A stretch of DNA of 64,000 nt from Flavobacterium psychroterrae (GTDB lineage Bacteria; Bacteroidota; Bacteroidia; Flavobacteriales; Flavobacteriaceae). A model generated the notes under the pieces. The model worked only from the letters and a program-made list of their open reading frames with translations. It did no database searches and had not been told where the DNA came from. Shown here one piece after another: positions 29,240 to 37,433 of this stretch. Position 1 is the stretch's first letter; each line of letters starts with the position of its first letter. The stretch is from assembly GCF_018380615.1 (NCBI RefSeq), contig NZ_JAGYVZ010000003.1, forward strand, positions 124,001 through 188,000, written 5' to 3'. A program made the position numbers and the translations under genes.

Positions 29240-29320
29240 GTGTAATTTAGTAATACAAAACGACTTACAGTGCTTTTATTTCTAAAGCAAGTTCGACGAT
29301 TTTAGCTTTTAAAACGTTCA
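29240..29320 (+). pseudogene. Relic of an LRR-type signal-peptide start in the leader of LRR-2
   Basis: From about 29238 the leader reads AAGTGTAATTTAGTAATACA followed by AAACGACTTACAGTGCTTTT and AAAGCAAGTTCGAC. It aligns with the LRR-1 start region (AAGTTTAATTTATGAGAACA then AAACTACTTTTATTGCTG and TAGCAAGTTTTTC), at the same distance from the -7 box. The ATG and frame are lost. Confidence 0.55.
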
Positions 29321-29372
29321 GAATAAAATTTTAAATTACGATACTATTTACTAACCCAGAACTTTCCCTAAT

Positions 29373-32300
29373 ATGAGAAAAACTTTACTCTTACTTTTAA
29401 TATTTTCATGTTTACAAATAAATGCCCAATGCTGGAAAACTATTGTTCCGGGTAATAACCACAATATTGCACTAAAACCAGATGGAACCTTATGGGGATG
29501 GGGGAACAACACAAATGGACAAATAGGTGATGGCACTACTACAAGCAGAAATATTCCCGTAAACATAGGCACAGCGAATGATTGGAAATTAATAACTGCA
29601 GGATGGGGACATACCGTTGCACTAAAAACAGATGGTTCTTTATGGGCTTGGGGATATGGTATTTTAGGACAAATAGGTAATGGCGCAGGCGCAGTTAAAG
29701 GATACAATCCTGTACAACAAGTAGGAACAGCCAAAGACTGGCAGACTATAGCAGCAGGACCTCATTATACAATTGCAATAAAAACAGATGGAACTTTATG
29801 GGCTTGGGGATATAATGAATTTGGACAATTAGGTGATGGCACTACTGTGGATAAAAACACTCCAGTACAAGTAGGATCCGATAAAGATTGGGAGAGTATA
29901 GCAGCAGGATCTAATCATACTATTGCAATAAAAAAAGATGGAACTTTATGGACCTGGGGAGAAAATAAAAATGGAAAGCTGGGAGATGGGACAACAGTAA
30001 ATAAAATTGTTCCAACACAAATAGGAACTGCGACTAATTGGAAAGCAGTAGCCGCAGGATTAAATCATACTGCTGCAATAAAAACAGATGGAACGTTATG
30101 GTGCTGGGGATTCAATGGAAATGGATCACTGGGAGACGGTACAAATACTGATAAAATGGTACCTACACAAATAGGAACGGAAACTAACTGGAAAACTATT
30201 GCGGTTGGATGGGATAATACAGTTGCAATAAAAACAGATGGCTCCTTATGGTCCTGGGGATACAATGCCAATGGAAAACTAGGCATTGGTTCTACCGCTA
30301 ACACTTTTATTCCAACACAGGTGGGAACGGCTAAAGACTGGTTAATGGGTGTGAGTGGTTATAACCACGAAGCTGGCTTAAAAACAGATGGCACTATATG
30401 GACATGGGGGCTAAACAACGCCAATCAATTAGGAGATGGTACGAGTGTTAGTAAAAATGTACCGATAACAATTGGGTGCCCAGGTTCGATTGTAATAACA
30501 ACAGATCAAACCGATATAACTTGTTTTGGCGCTAATAATGGCTCAGCTTCGGTAACGTCAGTTGTAGGCGGAACTGCTCCTTATACTTATCTTTGGTCTA
30601 ACGGAAAAACAACTTCTTCACTTACCGGATTGACCGCCGGACAGTATTCTTGTGCTGTAACAGATGCTGCTTTATTATCAACTATGAAAACGTTTACTAT
30701 TATTCAGCCAACACAACTTAATGTAATAGTAACAAATACAAATGCTACATGTAACAGTAATAATGGAAGTCTGGCCATTATAGCAAATGGCGGAACACAA
30801 CCATATCAATATGCAATTACACCAAATTTTATTTACCAAAGCTCAAATGTATTTGCAGGTTTATCACCAGGAAATTATATTGTAAACGTAAAAGATAGCA
30901 AAGGATGTATCTTTACCTCAAATACTGTCATTGTAACCACAAATAATACACCACCGCCAACTGGAAATGCGCAGACATTTAACAACACTGCTACTGTTGC
31001 AGATTTAAAAGCTACAGGAAGTAATCTTAAATGGTTTTATTCCCCTACAGAAGGAAATCCTTTAGCCTTTTCAACTGTATTGCAAACCGGCACATATTAT
31101 GTTTCACAAACTATTAACGGATGCGAAAGTATAAGATTATCTGTTGATGTAACAATTGGACCTCCTTTAGGAAATGGGCAAATACCAACAAATGGTTTGG
31201 TAGCTTATTATCCTTTTAATGGAAATGCAAATGATCTAAGCGGAAATGGCGCGAATGGAACTGTTACAGCCGCTACGCTAACATCAGACAGATTTGGAAA
31301 CAGTAATACCGCCTATAGTTTTGATGGCGTAAACAGTTATATTGATGCTGTTATACCAAATATTCCTAAAAATAATTCTTCAAGAACAATTTCGGGTTGG
31401 TTTAAAACAAATGATGCTTTTACTGTTCCAAATAAAAATGAAGTCTCAATTTTTAACTACGGGACTTTAGCTAAATTGCAAAGACTTTCACTTTCTATTT
31501 ATAGTAAAGGTTATCTTGAACCAATAACCGGTGCTGGTTTTTCCAGCGACGACTTTTATATCAACAACTTTGATTACTCAAACAATGATTGGTACTTCTT
31601 TACGCTTACCTATGATGGATCTAAGCTTTCGATATTTGTAAATGGTAAATATGTAGATCAAAAAGCCGTGAATTTAAATACTATTGGCAATATCTTTAGA
31701 ATTGGACAAAGAATTTCCGGAGATAGCGTGAAGGAAGGCTTTAAAGGAACAATAGATGATATTGCTATTTGGAATCGCGTATTGACTGCAGAAGAAATTT
31801 CAGCTTTATATACGCCTGCAAAACCTGAAATTCCTTATACTTTAATTCCTGATGCCAATTTTGAGAAAAAATTAATTGAATTAGGTATTGACTCAGGTGC
31901 TGCTGATGGTAAAGTACTTACCAGTAATATATCAACTATAACTTCTTTGGACGTCTCTAATAGTAATATTTCAAATTTATCAGGTATTGAAGATTTTGTT
32001 TCGCTGACCAAATTGGATTGCGGAACCAATAAACTTTTGACTCTTAATGTTTCAAATAACAAACTTTTGACAGATCTAAACTGCAGATACAATAATCTAA
32101 GCGTTTTGGATTTGTCAGCAAATTTAAAATTAACTGCATTAGATTGTATTTATAATCAAATAACATCGCTTGATGTAACCAAAATGCTGAATCTTGGATC
32201 ATTATTATGTACTGCTAATCAACTGACCTCTTTAGATGTAACTAATAATTTGGCTTTGTATTGGTTTGGTTGTAATGGCAATAAACTGATAACTTTGGAT

Positions 32301-33617
32301 GTTTCCAAAAACAAACTTCTGCAATATTTAGACTGCGGATTCAATCAACTGACAGCTCTTGATGTTTCTAATAATACAGCTTTGTTTTATTTAAATTGTT
32401 ATTACAATAAACTAACTGCTTTAGATATTTCTATGCTTACAGAATTGACTGATTTAGCATGTTCAGACAGTAAATTAAGCAAACTGGATGTTTCTAAGAA
32501 TACTAAACTAAAGTCTTTATTATGTGAAAAGATGACTTTTACAACTCTCGATATTTCTAATAATACAGCACTTAAAGAATTGTATTGCGGAAATGGAAAG
32601 CTTACCACTTTAAATGTTTCTAAGAATAAAGCACTTACCATTTTACAATGTTTTAATAATCAACTAAGCGATTTAAACATTAAGAATGGGACAAATACAC
32701 TGCTTACCACTGTGAATTTTATACAAAACCCAGATCTAATTTGTATTCAAGTAGATGATGTAACATTTGCCAACACCAACTGGGCTACTAAAAAAGACAC
32801 TCTTGCAAACTTCAATACTAATTGTTTAATCGACTTTGTATTATTACCCGACCCTAATTTCGAGCAAAAACTAATCGATTTAGGCATTGATACTGATGGT
32901 CTGAATGGAAAAATAACTACTGCAAATATAACTGCAATTACGTCTTTAGACCTTTCTAACAGCAACATTCAAAATTTAACCGGAATTGAATATTTCACTG
33001 CATTAACCTTTTTAGATTGCAGCGATAATCAATTGAAAACTTTAGATGTGAGTAAGAATCTGGCTTTAGAAACATTAAATGCTTCTTCAAACCAAATCAC
33101 TACGTTAGATTTCTCTAAGAACACTAAACTAAAAATTGTTTATATAACCAATAATCCATTAATATCAGTAAACCTTCAAAATGGTAATAATAGAAATTTT
33201 GTTTTACCATCTTCAACAGATAAAAAAACTGCCGCTTTATATACAAGCTTTTTAGGACTTACAACTCTAAGCTGTATTAAAGTAGATGATCCTGCTTATT
33301 CTAATGCAAATTGGTCTAAAATTAAAGAACCAACAACCATTTATTCTGCAACTTGTTCTACGTTAGGTATCGACGATTCTGTTTTTAACAAAGCAGTATT
33401 GTCGCCAAACCCAACAAAAGGTGAAGTAAACATTAACAATATCGCTTTAGAAAAAGCAACTGTTTACAACTCATTAGGGCAATTGGTAAGAACATTTAAG
33501 CTTAATTCAGCTAATACCGATAATACAATAAACTTATCCGGTTTACCTAAAGGAGTTTATTATGTATATTTAATTAATCAGGATACGGCTTCTGCCAAGA
33601 AAGTTATAGTTGAATAA
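29373..33617 (+). CDS. RCC1/SprB/LamG/LRR multidomain T9SS surface protein (LRR-2)
   Basis: 1414 residues. A signal peptide ends near residue 18 (LQINAQC). Then come seven RCC1-type repeats (about 20-370, each LKTDGTLWxWGxNxxGQLGDGT...), forming a beta-propeller. Two SprB-like repeats follow (about 375-520, ITCFGANNGSASVTSVVGGTAPYTYLWS and ATCNSNNGSLAI), then an Ig-like segment (about 525-600) and a LamG/concanavalin-type domain (about 606-810, GLVAYYPFNGNANDLSGNG). Two LRR cassettes (headers at about 31837 and 32839) and the same type A sorting domain as LRR-1 (VLSPNPTKGEVNINN...KKVIVE) complete it. It is a mosaic surface adhesin candidate. SprB repeats are named after the F. johnsoniae gliding adhesin, but this protein is far smaller than SprB. 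Role in gliding is not shown. Confidence 0.93.
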   Translation: MRKTLLLLLIFSCLQINAQCWKTIVPGNNHNIALKPDGTLWGWGNNTNGQIGDGTTTSRNIPVNIGTANDWKLITAGWGHTVALKTDGSLWAWGYGILGQIGNGAGAVKGYNPVQQVGTAKDWQTIAAGPHYTIAIKTDGTLWAWGYNEFGQLGDGTTVDKNTPVQVGSDKDWESIAAGSNHTIAIKKDGTLWTWGENKNGKLGDGTTVNKIVPTQIGTATNWKAVAAGLNHTAAIKTDGTLWCWGFNGNGSLGDGTNTDKMVPTQIGTETNWKTIAVGWDNTVAIKTDGSLWSWGYNANGKLGIGSTANTFIPTQVGTAKDWLMGVSGYNHEAGLKTDGTIWTWGLNNANQLGDGTSVSKNVPITIGCPGSIVITTDQTDITCFGANNGSASVTSVVGGTAPYTYLWSNGKTTSSLTGLTAGQYSCAVTDAALLSTMKTFTIIQPTQLNVIVTNTNATCNSNNGSLAIIANGGTQPYQYAITPNFIYQSSNVFAGLSPGNYIVNVKDSKGCIFTSNTVIVTTNNTPPPTGNAQTFNNTATVADLKATGSNLKWFYSPTEGNPLAFSTVLQTGTYYVSQTINGCESIRLSVDVTIGPPLGNGQIPTNGLVAYYPFNGNANDLSGNGANGTVTAATLTSDRFGNSNTAYSFDGVNSYIDAVIPNIPKNNSSRTISGWFKTNDAFTVPNKNEVSIFNYGTLAKLQRLSLSIYSKGYLEPITGAGFSSDDFYINNFDYSNNDWYFFTLTYDGSKLSIFVNGKYVDQKAVNLNTIGNIFRIGQRISGDSVKEGFKGTIDDIAIWNRVLTAEEISALYTPAKPEIPYTLIPDANFEKKLIELGIDSGAADGKVLTSNISTITSLDVSNSNISNLSGIEDFVSLTKLDCGTNKLLTLNVSNNKLLTDLNCRYNNLSVLDLSANLKLTALDCIYNQITSLDVTKMLNLGSLLCTANQLTSLDVTNNLALYWFGCNGNKLITLDVSKNKLLQYLDCGFNQLTALDVSNNTALFYLNCYYNKLTALDISMLTELTDLACSDSKLSKLDVSKNTKLKSLLCEKMTFTTLDISNNTALKELYCGNGKLTTLNVSKNKALTILQCFNNQLSDLNIKNGTNTLLTTVNFIQNPDLICIQVDDVTFANTNWATKKDTLANFNTNCLIDFVLLPDPNFEQKLIDLGIDTDGLNGKITTANITAITSLDLSNSNIQNLTGIEYFTALTFLDCSDNQLKTLDVSKNLALETLNASSNQITTLDFSKNTKLKIVYITNNPLISVNLQNGNNRNFVLPSSTDKKTAALYTSFLGLTTLSCIKVDDPAYSNANWSKIKEPTTIYSATCSTLGIDDSVFNKAVLSPNPTKGEVNINNIALEKATVYNSLGQLVRTFKLNSANTDNTINLSGLPKGVYYVYLINQDTASAKKVIVE

Positions 33618-33635
33618 TTAGAATTTTATTAAACT

Positions 33636-33676
33636 AAAAATCCCATTTTCAATAAAATGAAAATGGGATTTTTTTA
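33636..33676 (+). terminator. Terminator after LRR-2
   Basis: AAATCCCATTTTCA (33638-33651) pairs with TGAAAATGGGATTT (33658-33671) followed by a T-run. It is essentially identical in sequence to the terminator at 35709. Confidence 0.9.
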
Positions 33677-33709
33677 TGATTTTCTCAGTCTTAAATTTAA
33701 ATAAGCAAT

Positions 33710-33753
33710 TACGTCTTACCGTAAAAAAAAGCCAACTACAAATTGTATACTTG
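33710..33753 (+). promoter_or_regulatory. LRR-family promoter module, copy 3
   Basis: TACG-TCTTAC-CGTA (33710-33723) and TATACTTG (33746-33753), offset 36 nt, 31 nt before the ATG at 33784. Confidence 0.65.
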
Positions 33754-33783
33754 CATCGCATTTATTAATTATAAAACTAATCT

Positions 33784-35577
33784 ATGAAAACAAAACTACT
33801 CTTACTGCTTTTATTAGCAAATTTTTCTATTTATTCCCAAACCAATTTAGTCCCGAATGGAGATTTCGAAGACTGGTCTTCATCTTCTCAACCAGATAAC
33901 TGGTTTCGTTTTTTTAGTGGTTTTGTTTCTCAAAGTGCAATAGCTCAAAATGGATCTTCAAGTACTAAACTGAAAATTACCGGATCAACAAACTTTATAA
34001 ATAGTAATACTTTTGCTGTACAGGCAAACAAAACCTATCGCGTTACTATGTATCATCGAGTTGCTTCAGGAACACTTTCTTCGGTTGAATTAAGTTTGTA
34101 TCATCAACCCAATACTTTTAAAGAAAAATTTACTCAAATTAGTGATATAACTTTTTCCAGCTCTCAATGGAAAAAATTAGAGTTGGTCTATACATCAACA
34201 GTTGCTGAAAACATTGAGGTTGATATATGGGCGACAGGAATTACTGGTTCTGATATTTTGCTGGATAATGTTTCTGTCGTTGATATCAACGAACCTGTTG
34301 CGCAATACACTTTGATTCCTGATGTTAATTTTGAAAATAAATTGATCAGTTTGGGGATTGACTCTGGCTTAACAGATGGAAAAGTGTTGACCGCAAATAT
34401 CGCCTCAAAAACTAATTTAGATGTTTCTAATAGTTTAATTTCAAACTTAACAGGAATTGAAGCATTTAAAGAATTAGAAAATCTATATGTAATTAAAAAT
34501 CAAATAGCAACTTTAGACCTTTCTCAAAATACAAAATTGCTTACACTAAACGTTAGTGAAAACCAATTAACAACATTAGATGTATCTCAAAATAAAGAAT
34601 TATTGAGTTTGATCGCAAACGAAAATAGCTTAACAAATTTAGATATTTCAAATAATATAAAATTAACCAGTTTATTTGTAACAGGAAATCAGTTAACTTC
34701 TTTAAATACATCGCAGAATACAGGTCTTTTACACCTTGCTTGTGATTCTAATGAGTTAACAAATATAGATGTTCAAAATAACACTCTTTTAGTTGGTTTA
34801 TATTGCCAAAAAAATTTCTTAAACACTTTAGATCTATCATTTAATACCGTTTTAACAGATCTTTTTTGCCAAAATAATTCTTTGAACAGTATTGATTTAC
34901 CAAACGCTATCACTCTTCAAAATATCCACTGTCAGAATAACAAGCTAACAAGTTTAGACGTTACAAAAAACATAAAATTGAATGGTTTATTTTGTTATAA
35001 CAATCAAATTACAAGTTTAGATGTTAAAAAAAATGTGAATTTAATTGGATTATATTGTCATGCTAATCAAATAACAAATCTGGATATATCTAATAATGTA
35101 TTACTATATGATTTTATGTGTAATGATAATAAACTAAAATCAATTAATGTATTAAATAATTCCCAATTAGAATTGTTTGATTGCGGAAACAATCAATTAA
35201 CAAGTCTTGATATTTCTAATAATTCAAAACTGTATGAATTGAATTGTGATACTAACCAATTAATATATTTAAATTTAAAAAATGGAAATAATATTAATAT
35301 TGATTTAGAATACACTAATTTCTCTAATAACCCTAACTTAACTTGTATTTTAGTTGATGACGCTACCTATTCAGATACAAATTGGAGTAATCTGAAAGAT
35401 GCCACTGCTTTATTTTCAACAAATTGTTCCACACTAGGCATCGAAGATGCTGTTTTTAATAAAGCCGTACTATATCCAAACCCAACAAAAGGTGAAGTAA
35501 GCATTAACAATATCTCTTTAGAAAAAGCAACTGTTTACAATTCATTAGGGGAAATTGGTAAAAACATTTATGCTTAA
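33784..35577 (+). CDS. LRR surface protein with N-terminal CBM-like domain, sorting domain broken by frameshift (LRR-3)
   Basis: 597 residues as read. A signal peptide ends near residue 18 (FSIYSQT). A jelly-roll module of CBM4/9 type (about 20-170; LVPNGDFEDWSSSSQPDNWF, ending DILLDNVSVVDI) is followed by one LRR cassette (header IPDVNFENKLISLGIDSG, about 178) with about 15 LRRs and the closing CILVDDATYSDTNW. The sorting domain starts normally (AVLYPNPTKGEVSINNISLEKATVYNSLG) but then leaves frame and stops after EIGKNIYA. The missing 45 codons are intact in the +1 frame. Either this copy is no longer anchored by T9SS, or the base call is wrong. It shares promoter and terminator with LRR-1/2. 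Confidence 0.88.
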   Translation: MKTKLLLLLLLANFSIYSQTNLVPNGDFEDWSSSSQPDNWFRFFSGFVSQSAIAQNGSSSTKLKITGSTNFINSNTFAVQANKTYRVTMYHRVASGTLSSVELSLYHQPNTFKEKFTQISDITFSSSQWKKLELVYTSTVAENIEVDIWATGITGSDILLDNVSVVDINEPVAQYTLIPDVNFENKLISLGIDSGLTDGKVLTANIASKTNLDVSNSLISNLTGIEAFKELENLYVIKNQIATLDLSQNTKLLTLNVSENQLTTLDVSQNKELLSLIANENSLTNLDISNNIKLTSLFVTGNQLTSLNTSQNTGLLHLACDSNELTNIDVQNNTLLVGLYCQKNFLNTLDLSFNTVLTDLFCQNNSLNSIDLPNAITLQNIHCQNNKLTSLDVTKNIKLNGLFCYNNQITSLDVKKNVNLIGLYCHANQITNLDISNNVLLYDFMCNDNKLKSINVLNNSQLELFDCGNNQLTSLDISNNSKLYELNCDTNQLIYLNLKNGNNINIDLEYTNFSNNPNLTCILVDDATYSDTNWSNLKDATALFSTNCSTLGIEDAVFNKAVLYPNPTKGEVSINNISLEKATVYNSLGEIGKNIYA

Positions 35578-35689
35578 TTCAACTAATAGCAATAACACAA
35601 TAAACTTATCCGGTTTACCAAAAGGAGTTTATTATATATACTTAATTAATCAGGATGCGGCTTCGGCCAAGAAAGTTATTGTTGAATAA
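35552..35689 (+). pseudogene. Out-of-frame end of the LRR-3 T9SS sorting domain
   Basis: From 35552 the +1 frame reads KLVKTFMLNSTNSNNTINLS and continues GLPKGVYYIYLINQDAASAKKVIVE to a stop at 35687-35689, matching the ends of LRR-1 and LRR-2. The disruption lies in TTAGGGGAAATTGG (about 35545-35558), where LRR-2 has TTAGGGCAATTGG, so one base has been added. Confidence 0.9.
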
Positions 35690-35708
35690 TTATAAATTTT
35701 ATTAAACT

Positions 35709-35748
35709 AAAAATCCCATTTTCAATAAAATGAAAATGGGATTTTTTT
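35709..35748. terminator. Terminator shared by LRR-3 and the convergent MBL-fold gene
   Basis: AAATCCCATTTTCA (35711-35724) pairs with TGAAAATGGGATTT (35731-35744), with A-run and T-run flanks on both sides; it lies 19 nt beyond the repaired LRR-3 stop and 17 nt from the stop of the minus-strand gene. Confidence 0.88.
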
Positions 35749-35764
35749 ATGATTTAGATATTTT

Positions 35765-36622
35765 CTAAAGTACTTCTTCGCAAGTAAAAACCTCTTTTAA
35801 TCGGACGCCTTTTTCCGTCTGTTCTACCGTTATAATTTGATTGTGCGCATCATGTTCTAAAAACAAATAGTAATTATTATCTGCTGCCGCGTTTAGAAAT
35901 TTTGACTTTTCCGGCATGGTTAATAATGGTCGCGTGTCATAACCCATAACATATGGTAACGGAATATGTCCTGCTGTTGCCAATAAATCGGCACAAAAAA
36001 CGATGGTTTTATCCTGGTATTGAATATGCGGAATCATCTGTTTTTCGGTATGACCATCAACATAATAAATACCAAAATTCATTTCTTCAGAAAATCCAAA
36101 ATCAGATTCCGGACGTTTTATAAAATGCAATTGCCCACTTTCCTGCATTGGCAGAATATTTTCTGATAAAAAAGACGCTTTCTCACGAGGATTAGGTTTT
36201 GTTGCCCATTCCCAATGATTTTCATTTGTCCAAAATTTAGCATTTTTAAAAGCTGGCTCATAAAAAGTTTTATCAGAGTTCCACTGGACACTTCCTCCAC
36301 AATGGTCAAAATGTAAATGAGTCATAAAAACATCCGTAATATCATCGCGGTGAAAACCAAATTTCGCTAATGATTTATCTATCGAATGCGATCCCCAAAG
36401 GGAATAATAACCAAAGAACTTCTCAGATTGTTTATCTCCCATTCCGGTATCTATCAAAATCAGGCGGTTTCCATCTTCAATAAGTAAACAGCGTGCTGCA
36501 ATATCAATTAGGTTATTGTCATCTGCAGGATTAGTTTTGTTCCAGATTGTTTTGGGCACAACACCAAACATCGCTCCACCATCTAACTTAAAATTTCCGG
36601 ATTCTATTGGGTATAATTTCAT
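35765..36622 (-). CDS. MBL-fold metallo-hydrolase
   Basis: 285 residues, cytoplasmic (no signal peptide). The metal site HxHxDH is H102-L-H104-F-D106-H107 in MTHLHFDHCGG; DTGMGDK lies upstream, and later ligands are in YYVDGHTEKQMIPHI (His) and FCADLLATAGHIP (Asp), and LEHDAH (His). Length and motif order resemble the lactonase/quorum-quenching branch of the metallo-beta-lactamase superfamily, but many members hydrolyse other esters, so the substrate is open. It is alone, convergent with LRR-3. Confidence 0.88.
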   Translation of the reverse strand: MKLYPIESGNFKLDGGAMFGVVPKTIWNKTNPADDNNLIDIAARCLLIEDGNRLILIDTGMGDKQSEKFFGYYSLWGSHSIDKSLAKFGFHRDDITDVFMTHLHFDHCGGSVQWNSDKTFYEPAFKNAKFWTNENHWEWATKPNPREKASFLSENILPMQESGQLHFIKRPESDFGFSEEMNFGIYYVDGHTEKQMIPHIQYQDKTIVFCADLLATAGHIPLPYVMGYDTRPLLTMPEKSKFLNAAADNNYYLFLEHDAHNQIITVEQTEKGVRLKEVFTCEEVL

Positions 36623-37033
36623 GAGAATAAATTTTCTAATATGGAAACAAAGCTAGGAAATCCAATCTCCTTATGCTAAAAATTTGCCTTTAAAACTTCT
36701 ACTAAATTATGAAGATTATGTGATGATTGATAATATTTATTATCCGGACATCGTAAAGTCTAATTTCCAAAATGCAAACTATTATTTTAAAACTGAAACA
36801 AAGTACTTTTTATTTAATTAAAAACTTCAACCAGGACATCTCCATTTATTAAATAACTATTATCTATTTTAACATTTGTTATAATAATGTGAAGCGTTAT
36901 GGAAAAAGGTTTTTAAGTCGTATATTTGCAGATAATTTTATTTGAATATTGAAAGACAGCATTTTAAATGTAATAATTGAATTACGTTTTTAAAAGCAAA
37001 TTCAAATAAAAGCAAAAACAAATACCATAAACA
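36623..37033 (+). other. Gene-free leader region before the suf genes
   Basis: 411 nt without a credible gene. The left part is the promoter side of the minus-strand MBL gene. The right part holds the promoter candidate at 36921 and a 12-bp inverted repeat, TTTTATTTGAAT (36936-36947) and ATTCAAATAAAA (37000-37011), within the presumed 5' untranslated region of the iscA-like gene. The 52-nt spacing makes a leader stem-loop possible but not certain. No Fe-S regulator binding site could be recognised. Confidence 0.5.
36921..36928 (+). promoter_or_regulatory. -7 box upstream of the suf gene set
   Basis: TATATTTG is an exact TAnnTTTG match about 105 nt before the iscA-like ATG. A -33 TTG at the usual distance is not clear. 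Confidence 0.5.
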
Positions 37034-37363
37034 ATGATAAAAGTTTCTGATACAGCCAAAAAGAAAATCATCGACTTGATGAAAGATGATGGTTTTGATG
37101 CCGCTATCGACTACGTAAGAGTAGGCGTGAAAAGTGGCGGATGCTCTGGTTTGTCTTATGATTTAAAATTTGACAAAGCCAAAGGCGACGACGATAAAAT
37201 ATTTGTAGACAACGACATAACAATTGCAGTTGAAAAAAAATCATTTCTATATTTAGCAGGAACAATACTTGAGTTCTCAGGCGGATTAAACGGAAAAGGT
37301 TTTGTATTTAACAATCCAAATGCAAGCAGAACTTGCGGTTGCGGAGAATCATTTTCGCTATAA
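37034..37363 (+). CDS. A-type Fe-S carrier protein (IscA/SufA/HesB family)
   Basis: 109 residues. The three cluster-binding cysteines are C37 (SGGCSGLSY), C101 and C103 (TCGCGESF). The family carries [2Fe-2S] or [4Fe-4S] clusters from the SufBCD scaffold to target proteins. First gene of the suf set, 70 nt before sufB, with a hairpin between them. SufA, ErpA and IscA are not separable by sequence alone; the suf context favours SufA. Confidence 0.93.
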   Translation: MIKVSDTAKKKIIDLMKDDGFDAAIDYVRVGVKSGGCSGLSYDLKFDKAKGDDDKIFVDNDITIAVEKKSFLYLAGTILEFSGGLNGKGFVFNNPNASRTCGCGESFSL

Positions 37364-37383
37364 ATAAAAGTCTAAAAGCAAAA

Positions 37384-37422
37384 TTAAACGCTTAAGAAAC
37401 CCAAATTTCTTAAGCGTTTTAA
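37384..37422 (+). terminator. Terminator-like hairpin between the iscA-like gene and sufB
   Basis: AAACGCTTAAGAAA (37386-37399) and TTTCTTAAGCGTTT (37406-37419) form a perfect 14-bp stem with a 6-nt loop. Only a short T-run ends the stem and it is followed by A's, so read-through into sufB (ATG 15 nt later) is likely. It could set the iscA:sufB ratio or stabilise the upstream mRNA. Confidence 0.6.
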
Positions 37423-37433
37423 AAAACTGAAAA

